Below are positions 7,800 to 16,827 of a DNA stretch of 64,000 nucleotides, one piece after another; position 1 is the first letter of the stretch; the number at the start of each line of letters is the position of its first letter. The stretch lies in assembly GCF_900104485.1 (NCBI RefSeq), contig NZ_FMXQ01000002.1, positions 620,001 to 684,000 on the forward strand, in the 5' to 3' direction. Under the pieces are notes generated by a model. That model searched no databases. It was not told where the DNA came from and saw only the letters and a program-made list of their open reading frames with translations. The translations under genes were made by a program, and so were the position numbers. This stretch comes from Bauldia litoralis. Lineage in GTDB: Bacteria > Pseudomonadota > Alphaproteobacteria > Rhizobiales > Kaistiaceae.

Positions 7800-8687
7800 T
7801 CAGGTGAGGACCGGCCGATCGTAGAAGGGAATGCGCTCGACCCGCGGCGACCACGCCCCGCTCGCGACCAGGCCATCGACATGAGCCGCGATCTCCTCGA
7901 GGGTCGCGAACCAGACATTCCCCTTGCCGATCATGTGCTCGATCAGAGCGCGGATCGCCATCGCCGGGCCCGGTCGGCCGCTCACGGCCGGATGCCACAC
8001 AGGAACGAACAGGCCGCCCCATTCCCACAGGGCGTCGAACTCGGCCTTGTAGACCTCCAACGCCCGGTTCGGCGGCGAGATGGTCATCAGGTAATCGAAC
8101 GCCCGGCTCGATACATACTGGTTGTAGTCGTCGACCGAGGCTGGCGGCGGCAGTTCCACCAGCCGCCCGGAATCCGATTGGAGAAGGATCGGAACATCGT
8201 CGGCGAACAGCGAGGAATCGTAAAGGAACCCGGCTTCGATCAGCAGATCGAAGCTATTGCGTGACAGGCCGTAATACGGCGCGCGGTAGCCTCGCGGCGC
8301 CTTGCCGGTCAGGTCCTCGATCCGGGCAATTCCCGCTGCCAGGGCCTCTCGCTCGGCGTCGATCCCCTGCTGGCTCGGCCATTCGTGGAACATGCCGTGA
8401 TGGGCGATCTCGTTGCGGCCGGTCAGGATGTGTTCGACGGGCTTGCGGTACGTGTCGATCACCCAGCCCGGTACGAAGCAGGTTATCGGGACATCGTAGC
8501 CGGCAAACAGATCGACCAGCCTCGGCAATCCGACATGCGGGTCGTAGCGCATCTGCGCGACCGCATGGACCTCGTCGACGACCCCGCCGCGCTTGCCGGC
8601 GTGGACGACACTGTCGGCGTCGACATCGAAGCTGAAACCGACCGCGCAGCGCGCGCTGTTCGGCCAGGGAGGCGGGTTGCGGATCAT
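7800..8687 (-). CDS. NodB-fold polysaccharide deacetylase-like amidohydrolase (HpPgdA type)
   Basis: 295-aa carbohydrate esterase 4-like protein without a signal peptide, so probably cytoplasmic. The metal motifs are present: FSFDVDAD (D21, D23), EIAHHGMFHE (H95/H96, H100) and RGYRAPYYG near residue 135. The overall pattern resembles Helicobacter PgdA-type proteins, a branch that also contains small-molecule amidases rather than only peptidoglycan deacetylases. It is the last gene of a Liv-type importer operon, 30 bases after livF. This suggests that it hydrolyses an N-acyl or cyclic amide group on the imported compound. The substrate is unknown. PuuE-type allantoinases share the fold but are usually longer. 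Confidence 0.75.
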   Translation of the reverse strand: MIRNPPPWPNSARCAVGFSFDVDADSVVHAGKRGGVVDEVHAVAQMRYDPHVGLPRLVDLFAGYDVPITCFVPGWVIDTYRKPVEHILTGRNEIAHHGMFHEWPSQQGIDAEREALAAGIARIEDLTGKAPRGYRAPYYGLSRNSFDLLIEAGFLYDSSLFADDVPILLQSDSGRLVELPPPASVDDYNQYVSSRAFDYLMTISPPNRALEVYKAEFDALWEWGGLFVPVWHPAVSGRPGPAMAIRALIEHMIGKGNVWFATLEEIAAHVDGLVASGAWSPRVERIPFYDRPVLT

Positions 8688-8717
8688 CCGGCTCTCCTCA
8701 TCCGTTCCGGCTCCATC

Positions 8718-9458
8718 TCAGGATGTCCGCACGCCGCCGTCAATGAAAAGCCCGTGCAGGTCTTCGGTGGTGATGTCCGCCGGCTTGCAGTCGAGGGCAT
8801 CCTTGCCGCGCACCAGCACGCAGACCCGGTCGGCCAGCGCCAGGGCACGATTGACATTCTGCTCGACCAGCAGGATCGGGATCGACAACTCGCGATGGAT
8901 CCTGGCGATCGCCTCGAAAACGCTGTCGACCATCGTCGGCGCCAGATCGCTGCTCGGCTCATCAAGGAGCAGGACTTTCGGCTTGAGAAGGAGCGTCAGT
9001 CCGATGGACAGCATCCGCCGCTCGCCGCCGCTCAGCGTGCCGGCCAAGACGCGACGCTTCTCCTTGATCCGTGGAAACAGGGCGTAGACTTCCTCGACGT
9101 CTCGATCGAAGCTCTTCGGCCGCAGGAAGGCGCCCATCTTCAGATTGTCGGCGACGGTGAGGTCGAGGAACACGTTCTGGTTCTGCGGCACGTAGCCGAT
9201 CCCGCTGGCAGCGCGCCTGTGCGCCGCCCATCGGGTGATGTCCTCCCCGGCGAAGGTGATTGCGCCGCCAAGAATGCGGGTCAGTCCCGCCGTCGTCTTC
9301 AACACGGTCGACTTGCCGGATCCATTGGCGCCGAGGATCGTCAGGATCTCACCGGGATGAAGCTGGACTGCGACATCGTTCAACACGGTGATCAGGCCGT
9401 AGCCGGCCGTGACTGCGCGCAGTTCGAGGATCGGTGCCTTCGTCTCGGACTGTGTCAT
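8718..9458 (-). CDS. livF: Branched-chain-type ABC importer ATPase LivF (first system)
   Basis: Second ATPase of a HAAT-family importer, 246 aa. Walker A GANGSGKST spans residues 43-51, the signature reads LSGGERRM, and Walker B with D-loop VLLLDEPSSDLAP. The start overlaps the livG stop by four bases (ATGA), so translation is coupled. The enzyme forms a heterodimer with LivG on the cytoplasmic face of LivHM. The D-loop SSDLAP departs slightly from the usual LAP context but keeps all catalytic residues. Substrate specificity cannot be deduced from this subunit. Confidence 0.9.
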   Translation of the reverse strand: MTQSETKAPILELRAVTAGYGLITVLNDVAVQLHPGEILTILGANGSGKSTVLKTTAGLTRILGGAITFAGEDITRWAAHRRAASGIGYVPQNQNVFLDLTVADNLKMGAFLRPKSFDRDVEEVYALFPRIKEKRRVLAGTLSGGERRMLSIGLTLLLKPKVLLLDEPSSDLAPTMVDSVFEAIARIHRELSIPILLVEQNVNRALALADRVCVLVRGKDALDCKPADITTEDLHGLFIDGGVRTS

Positions 9459-10210
9459 GCCGGTTGTCCGAGATAGGACTGGATAACTTCGGCATTGTCG
9501 CGGATCTCCGCCGGCGTGCCTTCGGCGATCACGGCACCCGCATCGAGCACATAGACGACGTCGCAGACGTTGGAGATCATCTCCATGTTGTGCTCGATCA
9601 GGACGATGGCCCTGCCCTCGTCACGCAACGACCTGAGGAATTCCACCTGCTGCTCGATCAGCACCGGGTTGACGCCGGCAGCCGGTTCGTCGAGCAGCAG
9701 GACCTGCGGATCGGACATCAGCAGCACGCCCATGGTCAGGAGTTTCTGCTGTCCGCCGGAAAGGTTGCCGGCATAGTCATTGGCTTTCTCGACCAGGCCG
9801 AGCCGCTTGAGGATCGCCACGCTCCGGGCAAGGGCGTCCGCTTCCATCGCGGCAACCCTGCCTGGGCGGAGGAAGAGGTCGAACAGCCGCTCGCCGGGCT
9901 GATCGCGGGCGCCGACAAGCATGTTCTGGAGAACCGTCAGCCGCTGCGCGAGGCGCGGGACCTGGAAGGTCCGGCCGATACCCCGGGCCGCGACCGCCTC
10001 GATCCGGCCAAGCGGCAGCGGCTTGTCGTTCAGGCGAACCTTACCCGCGTCGGGCCGATAGATCCCGCTGACGATGTTGAGGAGCGTCGACTTGCCCGAA
10101 CCGTTCGGCCCGACCAGGCCGACAATCGATCCCGGCCGCGCCACCATGCTGACGCCGCGAAGCGCCTGAAAACCACCGAAGGCGATGCTGACGTCAGAGA
10201 CCGTCAACAT
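9455..10210 (-). CDS. livG: Branched-chain-type ABC importer ATPase LivG (first system)
   Basis: 251-aa ATPase from the ATG at 10210 (MLTVSDVSIAFGGFQALRGV); upstream in-frame codons merely read through livM on another frame. Walker A is GPNGSGKST, the signature LSGGQQKL, and Walker B VLLLDEPAAGVNP, which is typical for LivG. The C-terminal extension AEGTPAEIRDNAEVIQSYLG is the LivG tail. The gene overlaps livM by 17 bases and livF by four, consistent with one polycistronic unit livK-H-M-G-F-deacetylase. Confidence 0.9.
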   Translation of the reverse strand: MLTVSDVSIAFGGFQALRGVSMVARPGSIVGLVGPNGSGKSTLLNIVSGIYRPDAGKVRLNDKPLPLGRIEAVAARGIGRTFQVPRLAQRLTVLQNMLVGARDQPGERLFDLFLRPGRVAAMEADALARSVAILKRLGLVEKANDYAGNLSGGQQKLLTMGVLLMSDPQVLLLDEPAAGVNPVLIEQQVEFLRSLRDEGRAIVLIEHNMEMISNVCDVVYVLDAGAVIAEGTPAEIRDNAEVIQSYLGQPA

Positions 10211-11069
10211 TTTGCACCCTCTTGGTTTCCGGGAAGAGCCCCGCGGGCCTGAACAGGAACATGAGCACCAGGATGAGCCCGAAGACGGCGAGGCGCAGGT
10301 TGGCGACGAGATCCGACGGCAGTCCGGACCATTCCGCCAGGAAGCGCGTCGAGACACTCATCAGGATGAGAATCGCGGCACCGATGACAACGCCGATATT
10401 CCGGCCCGGCCCGCCGAGGATGACGGCGGTCCAGACAAGGAAGGTGTCGGTGACCAGGAAGGAAGTCGGTGCGACATAGCCGATGACATGGGCGTAGAGC
10501 ACCCCGGCAACGCCTGCCATCGCCCAGGACACGACCGTGACCCTCATGCGGAAGGACATCGGAGAGCGACCGAGCGTTGCCGCCAGCGTCTCGTCCTCGC
10601 GGATCACCCGCAGCATGCGCCCGAACGGTCCGTTGCCGATCTGCTGCGCAACCGCATAGGCGACGACGCAGAGCGCCACCGCCAGTCCGGCTGCGAGCGT
10701 CCGATCGGGCAGCCGCGAAACGGTGACACCGTCGGCGCCGCCGGCGATCGACGGCACGTTCAGCATCGTCAGCCGGAAGATTTCGCCCGCGCCCAGCGTG
10801 ATCAGCGCCCAGTAGTCCTGCGAGGAGCGCCCTGCCGGCAGGATGACGAGGATACCGGCGATCGGTGCGGCGACCAGACCGGCCACGGCGCCGACCCACC
10901 ACGGAAGGTCGTATTGGACACCGATAGCGGCCGCATAGGCCCCGATGGCGAATGGCAGGATCTGGCCGAAATTCACCAGGCCGGTCATCCCGAACTGGAT
11001 GTTCAGGCTGATCGCCATCACCGACCAGATGGCCACAAGCGTCAGCGCATAGATCGCGAAATCGATCAT
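10194..11069 (-). CDS. livM: Branched-chain-type ABC importer permease LivM (first system)
   Basis: 291-aa inner-membrane permease with roughly eight hydrophobic segments. The LivM coupling loop is visible (GRMLRVIREDETLAATLGRS, then PMSFRMR), and GLVNFGQILPFAIGAYAAA near the N terminus is the hallmark segment of this permease family. It begins two bases after the livH stop and overlaps livG. Together with LivH it forms the channel. Confidence 0.9.
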   Translation of the reverse strand: MIDFAIYALTLVAIWSVMAISLNIQFGMTGLVNFGQILPFAIGAYAAAIGVQYDLPWWVGAVAGLVAAPIAGILVILPAGRSSQDYWALITLGAGEIFRLTMLNVPSIAGGADGVTVSRLPDRTLAAGLAVALCVVAYAVAQQIGNGPFGRMLRVIREDETLAATLGRSPMSFRMRVTVVSWAMAGVAGVLYAHVIGYVAPTSFLVTDTFLVWTAVILGGPGRNIGVVIGAAILILMSVSTRFLAEWSGLPSDLVANLRLAVFGLILVLMFLFRPAGLFPETKRVQNVDGL

Positions 11070-11071
11070 GG

Positions 11072-11953
11072 CTAGTTCGCCCCCCGTTTGGTCATTGACG
11101 GACGGAGGAGGAGAACCAGGACCAGCGCCAGCACAGCGACGTAATCACGGAACTGGCTCGGCACGAACCACGATTGATCCGACACCAGCGAGCCGAAGTC
11201 GATCGAGATGATGAAGTTCTGCGCCAGCGACAGGAACAACGCGCCGAGCACGGCTCCGAAGACGTTGCTGAGCCCGCCGATGGTGACCGCGGCAAAGACC
11301 GGAAGCAGGATGATGAGGTCCATGTTGGGCTGCAGGCGGGTCTCCAGCGCGATCAGGGAGCCGCCGATCGCCGCATAGGCTCCGGATATGAACCACATCA
11401 GCCGGATCATCCGCTCGCCCGGGATGCCGCGGGTTACGGCCAGATCGTAGTTGCTGGCCAGCGCCCGCAGGCCCGATCCGGTGCGGGTCCGGTACAGAAA
11501 CGCGTGCAGGAGCACCATGAAGGCGACCGTCGCCGAGACGACGATCACGTCGAGTGAGGTGAAGATCGCGCCGGCGAAGCGGATCGGCGTCGTGTTGGTT
11601 TCGATGATGATCGACCCGCCGCCGAAGATCGACGCGACGATGGCGCGGATCAGGAGGGCGACGCCCCAGGAAACGATCATCTTGCCCTCGGGCGAGATGT
11701 GGCGGAGCCGGCTGAACACGAGAATATCGACGACGACCGCCAGTCCACCGACGAAAACGGCGCTGGCGGGAACCGCGAGAATCAACGGCAGGCCAAGTTC
11801 CGTCGCGACATAAGTGGCGTAGCCACCGACCACCGCGAACTGGATGTGCGCAAAATTGGCGAAACGGAGGATCGAATAAGCGAGCGAGATGCCAACGGCG
11901 ACGATGGCGATCTCGCTGGCATAGATGATCGAATTGACGAAGACCTGAATCAC
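11072..11953 (-). CDS. livH: Branched-chain-type ABC importer permease LivH (first system)
   Basis: 293-aa inner-membrane permease. SILRFANFAHIQFAVVGGYA (residues 27-46) is the LivH version of the family motif, and the cytoplasmic loop RTGSGLRALASNYDLAVTRG provides the ATPase contact. It lies 98 bases after livK, separated by a strong hairpin, and two bases before livM. The protein ends RPSMTKRG, close to the usual C terminus. Confidence 0.9.
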   Translation of the reverse strand: MIQVFVNSIIYASEIAIVAVGISLAYSILRFANFAHIQFAVVGGYATYVATELGLPLILAVPASAVFVGGLAVVVDILVFSRLRHISPEGKMIVSWGVALLIRAIVASIFGGGSIIIETNTTPIRFAGAIFTSLDVIVVSATVAFMVLLHAFLYRTRTGSGLRALASNYDLAVTRGIPGERMIRLMWFISGAYAAIGGSLIALETRLQPNMDLIILLPVFAAVTIGGLSNVFGAVLGALFLSLAQNFIISIDFGSLVSDQSWFVPSQFRDYVAVLALVLVLLLRPSMTKRGAN

Positions 11954-11988
11954 GTGACCTCGGGCCCGGTTGCCCGTTCATAAAACAT

Positions 11989-12015
11989 TTGGCCGGGCAG
12001 CGCGCCCGGCCAAAC
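11989..12015 (-). terminator. Hairpin between livK and livH
   Basis: Perfect 11-base arms TTTGGCCGGGC (11989-11999) and GCCCGGCCAAA (12005-12015) flank a five-base loop. On the minus strand it is followed by TGTTTTAT, a short T-rich stretch. It probably acts as a partial terminator that makes the binding protein more abundant than the membrane subunits. Confidence 0.7.
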
Positions 12016-12051
12016 AGCGTAGCCGAATGAAGTCGGGTGGCGGATCGGACC

Positions 12052-13173
12052 TTAATCGATCGTCCCGACGGTTTCGAACTTGCCGCCCTTGTACTCGATG
12101 ATGTCGAGCGGCGGATCGATGCGCTGGCCGCGATCGTCCCAGACGATCTTGCCGGTCGCCCCGACATACGACTCGACAACCGACGGCAGTGCCGCAGCGA
12201 TTTCCGCGGACTCGACACCCCCGGCTTCAATCGCCTTGGCAAGGACCATCATCGCGTCATAGCCGTAGTAGATATGCGCCAGCGGCTCGTCTTCGTCCGG
12301 CCATTTCGCCTTGTAGGCCGCAAGCACCGCCGCGCCACCGTCGTTGGCGTAACCACCGTTGTCGACGCCCGACAGCTTGCCGTTCATCCACTCCTCGTTC
12401 TCGACCGCAAAGATCGACGGATAAGCGGCGTACCAGGGTGCATCGAAACCCAGTTCCCGTGCGTTCTTGAAGACCGTCCGCGAATCGTCGCCGTAACCGA
12501 CGCCGACCAGAGCGTCCGGCTCGGCCGCGATGATGGCCTGCACGTCGGCACGGTAGTCCGGTTGTCCCTCGGTATACGCGACTTTTCGAACGATCTTGCC
12601 GCCGGCGGCCTCGAATGCCGCGCCCGCCGCATCGGCGATGCCGGTGCCGAACGTATTGTTGGGAACGATGGTCGCGATCGACCGGGCGCCCTTGTCATAG
12701 ACATACTGCCCGAGTTCCTTGCCGACGATGTTGTCTAGCGGCAGGATCGAGAACAGCGCACCCGGATAATCACCCAGCTTGGCGGAGCTCGATGACGTGT
12801 TGATCAGCACCTTGCCTTCCTGCTGTGCAAGCTCACCGACCGGAATCATCAGGCTTGAACCGCCAAACATGATCACTGCGGGAACCTGGTTGACCTGATA
12901 GAGCTTGGTGGCCGCCGTCAGGGCTTCCTGTGCCTTGTATTCGGAATCCTCGACGATCAGTTCGATCATCTTGCCGTCGATCCCGCCGGCTGCGTTGATC
13001 TCGTCGGCGGCCAGTTCGACGCCGCGCGCCATCTGGAGGCTGGTGTTGACGTCCTGTCCTGTGAGGTTGGCGATGACACCGACCGGAATGGTATCCGCAG
13101 CTAGGAGCGCCCCTGGCTGGGCGACAATGGCTGCTGCCGCAAAGACGGCCGCATTCAATAGATTACGCTTCAT
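12052..13173 (-). CDS. livK: Periplasmic substrate-binding protein of Liv-type importer
   Basis: 373-aa periplasmic binding protein of the peripla_BP_6 (Leu/Ile/Val/amide) family. The signal peptide is residues 1-25 (MKRNLLNAAVFAAAAIVAQPGALLA). The mature part carries GVIANLTGQDVNTS, ELAADEINAAGGIDG (the family helix) and a ligand-loop region MFGGSSLMIPVGELAQQEGK. It is the first gene of the importer operon, transcribed away from the nucleoside hydrolase gene. Family members bind branched amino acids, amides, urea or aromatic acids. The neighbouring hydrolases suggest a nitrogenous compound, but the ligand is not determinable here. Confidence 0.85.
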   Translation of the reverse strand: MKRNLLNAAVFAAAAIVAQPGALLAADTIPVGVIANLTGQDVNTSLQMARGVELAADEINAAGGIDGKMIELIVEDSEYKAQEALTAATKLYQVNQVPAVIMFGGSSLMIPVGELAQQEGKVLINTSSSSAKLGDYPGALFSILPLDNIVGKELGQYVYDKGARSIATIVPNNTFGTGIADAAGAAFEAAGGKIVRKVAYTEGQPDYRADVQAIIAAEPDALVGVGYGDDSRTVFKNARELGFDAPWYAAYPSIFAVENEEWMNGKLSGVDNGGYANDGGAAVLAAYKAKWPDEDEPLAHIYYGYDAMMVLAKAIEAGGVESAEIAAALPSVVESYVGATGKIVWDDRGQRIDPPLDIIEYKGGKFETVGTID

Positions 13174-13439
13174 GGTGTCCCCTTTTCACCGACGCTGTTT
13201 CCGCGTCGCGCTTGGTCGATAGTTAGACGGCGATAAGCCCGAGAAACAGGAAGCAAAGGTTAGACCAGAGATCGCTGTCAGGCGAGGGTTTTTGCTTTTC
13301 GGTCCAATGGAAAGGCGTCTTCCACTCCAGATGGTATCGAGGGTCTTTTCGCGCAGCGCCATTGCTGGACAACGCCGTGGAATCGCCTTCCCATGTCGCC
13401 GAACCGGAGGCCCAGCCCTCCCGGAAGAAGACGGACGAC

Positions 13440-14381
13440 ATGGCCAGCCGCAAGATCATCATCGATACCGACCCCGGACAGGATGATGCCTTTGCCATCC
13501 TGCTTGCGCTCGGGTCACCGGAACTTGAGGTCGTGGGCGTCACCGCCGTTGCCGGCAACGTGCCCGTGTCGAAGACCGAGTGGAATGCCCGACGCGTGCT
13601 TGAACTCGGCGGGCGGCAGGATATCCGCGTCGCCCCCGGCTGTTCGCGGCCGATGGTCAAGTCGCTGTTCACGGCCGAGTACGTGCATGGCGACAGTGGC
13701 CTGGAAGGGTGCGACCTGCCCGAACCGTCGATGCCCGCCCTGGACATCCACGCCATCGACTTCCTCATCGACCGCCTGATGGCCGAACCGGAAGGCGAGA
13801 TCACCCTCTGTCCGCTCGGCCCGCTCACCAACATCGCCATGGCGATGGTCAAGGAGCCGCGGATCCTTGGCCGGATCCGGGAGATCGTGCTGATGGGCGG
13901 CGGCTATTTCGAAGGCGGCAACACGACGCCGGCGGCCGAGTTCAACATCTTCGTCGACCCGCACGCCGCACACGTCGTCTTCACCTCGGGCGTTCCGCTG
14001 ACGATGGTTCCGATCGACTGCACCTACAAGGCGCTAATGACGCCAGCGTGGCTGGAGGAACTCCGGGCGCTCGGCACACGAACCGCCCGCGAGGCGGCCG
14101 GCATGGCCAGCTTCTATCAGGAGTACGGCAACCAGAAATTCGGCACCGACTCCTATCCGCTCCACGACCCCTGCGTGATCGGTTACCTGCTGCGGCCCGA
14201 CCTCTTTCAGGGACGGGCCTGCCACGTCGAGATCGAGACGACATCGCCAACGACCTTGGGAATGACGGTCGTCGACTGGTGGAACGTCACCAAGCGGCCG
14301 ACCAACTGCCACGTCCTGCGCGACCTCGATAATCCCGCCTTCTACGCGCTCATGCTGGAACGGATCGGGCGCCTGCCCTAG
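13440..14381 (+). CDS. Inosine/uridine-preferring nucleoside hydrolase family protein
   Basis: 313-aa protein with the nucleoside hydrolase calcium site DTDPGQDDA at residues 9-17 and the later conserved segments CPLGPLTNIA, VLMGGGYFEGGNTTPAAEFN and DPHAAHVVF. These enzymes cleave the N-glycosidic bond of ribonucleosides, releasing base and ribose. The ATG at 13440 is chosen because the calcium motif then sits at the usual distance from the N terminus; an upstream in-frame ATG at 13362 adds 26 unlike residues. GGAAGAAG lies upstream. It is divergent from livK, and its stop is 10 bases from the end of cofGH. It may process an imported nucleoside-like compound. Confidence 0.85.
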   Translation: MASRKIIIDTDPGQDDAFAILLALGSPELEVVGVTAVAGNVPVSKTEWNARRVLELGGRQDIRVAPGCSRPMVKSLFTAEYVHGDSGLEGCDLPEPSMPALDIHAIDFLIDRLMAEPEGEITLCPLGPLTNIAMAMVKEPRILGRIREIVLMGGGYFEGGNTTPAAEFNIFVDPHAAHVVFTSGVPLTMVPIDCTYKALMTPAWLEELRALGTRTAREAAGMASFYQEYGNQKFGTDSYPLHDPCVIGYLLRPDLFQGRACHVEIETTSPTTLGMTVVDWWNVTKRPTNCHVLRDLDNPAFYALMLERIGRLP

Positions 14382-14391
14382 CCGAGGGCCT

Positions 14392-16827
14392 TCATTTCCG
14401 CTGGGCGTAGCGGCCTTCGCCTGCCTCGCCTTTTCGGCGCAGCGGCGTGTTGGCCACATCGGACAGCGGTCCGGCACCGAATGCCGCCGCGCGACGCTCG
14501 GGCGAGACAGCCTCGTAGGTTGTCGTGCGCATCACCGGTTGGCGGCCGATCGAGCGGATGAGCGTTTCCATTCCCTCGGGCGACATTTCCTGGCCATGGG
14601 CGGCGCCGGCCGCGCGCGAGATCGTCTCGTTCATCAGCGTGCCGCCAAGGTCGTTGGCGCCCGCCCGCAGCACGGCCGCGGCACCTTCGGCCCCCATCTT
14701 CACCCACGACACCTGGATGTTCGGAACGTGCGGATGGAGAACGAGCCGGCCGACGGCGTGCATCAGCACTGCCTCGCGGAAGGTGGGGCCCCGCCGCGCC
14801 AGCCCCTTCAGGTACATCGGCGCTTCCATGTGAACGAAGGGCAGCGGCACGAACTCGGTGAAGCCGCCGGTCTCAACCTGGAGGTCGCGGATCGCCAGCA
14901 GGTGGCGCGCCCAGGAGAGCGGCGTCTCCATGTGGCCGAACATGATCGTCGAGGTCGTCCGGAAGCCGGCCTGGTGCGCCGCGCGCATGACCTGCAACCA
15001 TTCGCCGGTCCGGATCTTGTCGGGGCAGAGAATGGCGCGCACGTCGTCGTCGAGAATCTCCGCCGCGGTACCAGGCAGCGTGCCGAGGCCCGCTTCACGC
15101 AGCATCACAAAATAGTCGTCGAGATCGACGCCGAGCGTCGCCGCCCCCTGCCAGATCTCGAGCGGCGAGAAGGCATGGATATGCATCCCCGGTGCGGCCG
15201 CCTTCACCGAGCGACAGATGTCGAGATAGGTCGCCCCGGTGAAGTCGGGATGGATGCCGCCCTGCATGCACACCTCGGTCGCTCCGCGCTCCCATGCCTC
15301 GCGCGTCCGCCGCTCGATCTCGTCAAGTGTCAGGTCGTACGGCGTGCCGCGCAGGTTCTCGCTGAGCTTTCCCTTGGAGAAGGCGCAGAAGCGGCATTTG
15401 TAGGTGCAGACATTGGTGTAGTTGATGTTGCGCGTCACGACGTAGCTGACCGCGTCGCCATTGACCGCGCGACGGAGTTCATCGGCCGCAGCACAGAGCG
15501 CGGCAAGGTCGCCACCACGGGCAGCGAAGAGCGACGCGATCGCCGCCGGCTCAAGGCGTTCGCCCGCCACGGCCCGGTCGATCAGGCGGTTCACCGCCCT
15601 TCCCGTCGCCGGCGCGACATCCAGCGATGCGATGGCCTCGTGCGGTGGCTCGGCATCAATCCCCGGCGACCAGTCGCTGTCGCGGACGAGCCCGGCCGCG
15701 TCCACCCGATGCAGCGCGGCGACGCGCAATTCCGGCGCGAGCCAGCGGTCACCGTCCTGGAGATAGGCCGGGTATATCGGCAACCGCTGGGCGAGCGACT
15801 TGCCGGCCGCCTCGGTCGCCGCCTCGAGCACCTTCAGGTGTGGCCACGGCGCTTCCGGATTGACGTAGTCCGGCGTCACCGGCGACACCCCGCCCCAGTC
15901 GTTGATCCCGGCGGCTATCATTCGCCCGAGTTCGCCTGGAGCGGCCAGGTTCGGCGGCGCCTGAATGCTCATCGCCGGCCCGAAGATCAGCCGGGCAACC
16001 GCGATGGTCCACAGGTGATCCTCGGTCGAGGGCTCCGGAGCATCGGCCATCCGCGTCCCCGGCTTCGCCCGAAAGTTCTGGACGATGATCTCCTGGATGT
16101 GACCATGCCGCTCATGCGCGGCGCGAAGCGCCAGCATCGCCTCTATGCGCTCACGGCGGGTCTCGCCAATGCCGATCAGGAGACCGGAAGTGAAGGGAAC
16201 CGCTGCTTCGCCGGCGCGCTCGATCGTGGTCAGCCGCGCCGCAGGTTCCTTGTCCGGCGATCCGAAATGCGGCCCTCCCCGCTCCGACAGGCGCGCGGAG
16301 GCTGTCTCGAGCATGATGCCCATCGATGCCGACACCGGCCGAAGCGCGGCAAGGTCCGCCGCTTCCATCAGGCCCGGATTGAGATGCGGAAAGAGTCCCG
16401 TCCGGGCGAAGATCGCCGCAGCGACCTCGCGGAGATAGGAGAGCGTCGTTGCATGGCCGAGCGCCGCCAGTTCCTCCCGCGCCGTGCGATAGCGCAACTC
16501 CGGCTTGTCGCCGAGCGTGAGCAGCGCCTCGGTACAGCCGGCCGCCTGCCCCGCTTCGGCGACGGCGACCGCCTCGTCGATGGTGAGGTACGCCCGTTCG
16601 CCGCGTCGTGGCGGATGGGCGAAGGTGCAGTAATGGCAGACGTCGCGGCAAAGCTGGGTCAGCGGGATGAAGACTTTCCGCGAATAGGTCACAACCGAGC
16701 CATATCCGGCATTCCGGATATCGCAGGCGACCGCAAGGAGGCTCGGGAGATCGTCGATCTCGACGAGCCGCAGTGCCTCGTCATCCTCGATGCGCCCCGA
16801 TGCGGCGCGTTTCAGCAACGCATTCAC
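14392..16827 (-). CDS. cofGH: Bifunctional FO synthase (CofG-CofH fusion)
   Basis: 811-aa radical-SAM fusion enzyme that condenses tyrosine with 5-amino-6-ribitylaminouracil to make the deazaflavin FO, the chromophore of F420. The CofG half holds CRDVCHYC (C60, C64, C67) and the CofH half CTYKCRFC (C474, C478, C481), each a 4Fe-4S site. The domain order CofG then CofH matches actinobacterial FbiC. The start is a GTG at 16827 overlapping the cofC stop (GTGA). It is the last gene of the F420 operon and converges on the nucleoside hydrolase gene with only 10 bases between. A fusion in a proteobacterium points to shared ancestry with, or transfer from, Actinobacteria-type clusters. Confidence 0.95.
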   Translation of the reverse strand: MNALLKRAASGRIEDDEALRLVEIDDLPSLLAVACDIRNAGYGSVVTYSRKVFIPLTQLCRDVCHYCTFAHPPRRGERAYLTIDEAVAVAEAGQAAGCTEALLTLGDKPELRYRTAREELAALGHATTLSYLREVAAAIFARTGLFPHLNPGLMEAADLAALRPVSASMGIMLETASARLSERGGPHFGSPDKEPAARLTTIERAGEAAVPFTSGLLIGIGETRRERIEAMLALRAAHERHGHIQEIIVQNFRAKPGTRMADAPEPSTEDHLWTIAVARLIFGPAMSIQAPPNLAAPGELGRMIAAGINDWGGVSPVTPDYVNPEAPWPHLKVLEAATEAAGKSLAQRLPIYPAYLQDGDRWLAPELRVAALHRVDAAGLVRDSDWSPGIDAEPPHEAIASLDVAPATGRAVNRLIDRAVAGERLEPAAIASLFAARGGDLAALCAAADELRRAVNGDAVSYVVTRNINYTNVCTYKCRFCAFSKGKLSENLRGTPYDLTLDEIERRTREAWERGATEVCMQGGIHPDFTGATYLDICRSVKAAAPGMHIHAFSPLEIWQGAATLGVDLDDYFVMLREAGLGTLPGTAAEILDDDVRAILCPDKIRTGEWLQVMRAAHQAGFRTTSTIMFGHMETPLSWARHLLAIRDLQVETGGFTEFVPLPFVHMEAPMYLKGLARRGPTFREAVLMHAVGRLVLHPHVPNIQVSWVKMGAEGAAAVLRAGANDLGGTLMNETISRAAGAAHGQEMSPEGMETLIRSIGRQPVMRTTTYEAVSPERRAAAFGAGPLSDVANTPLRRKGEAGEGRYAQRK

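Noticed and set aside
13174-13439. Short open frames in the livK-nucleoside hydrolase gap
   Set aside because: No ribosome sites, no conserved motifs and unfavourable composition; treated as a divergent promoter region.
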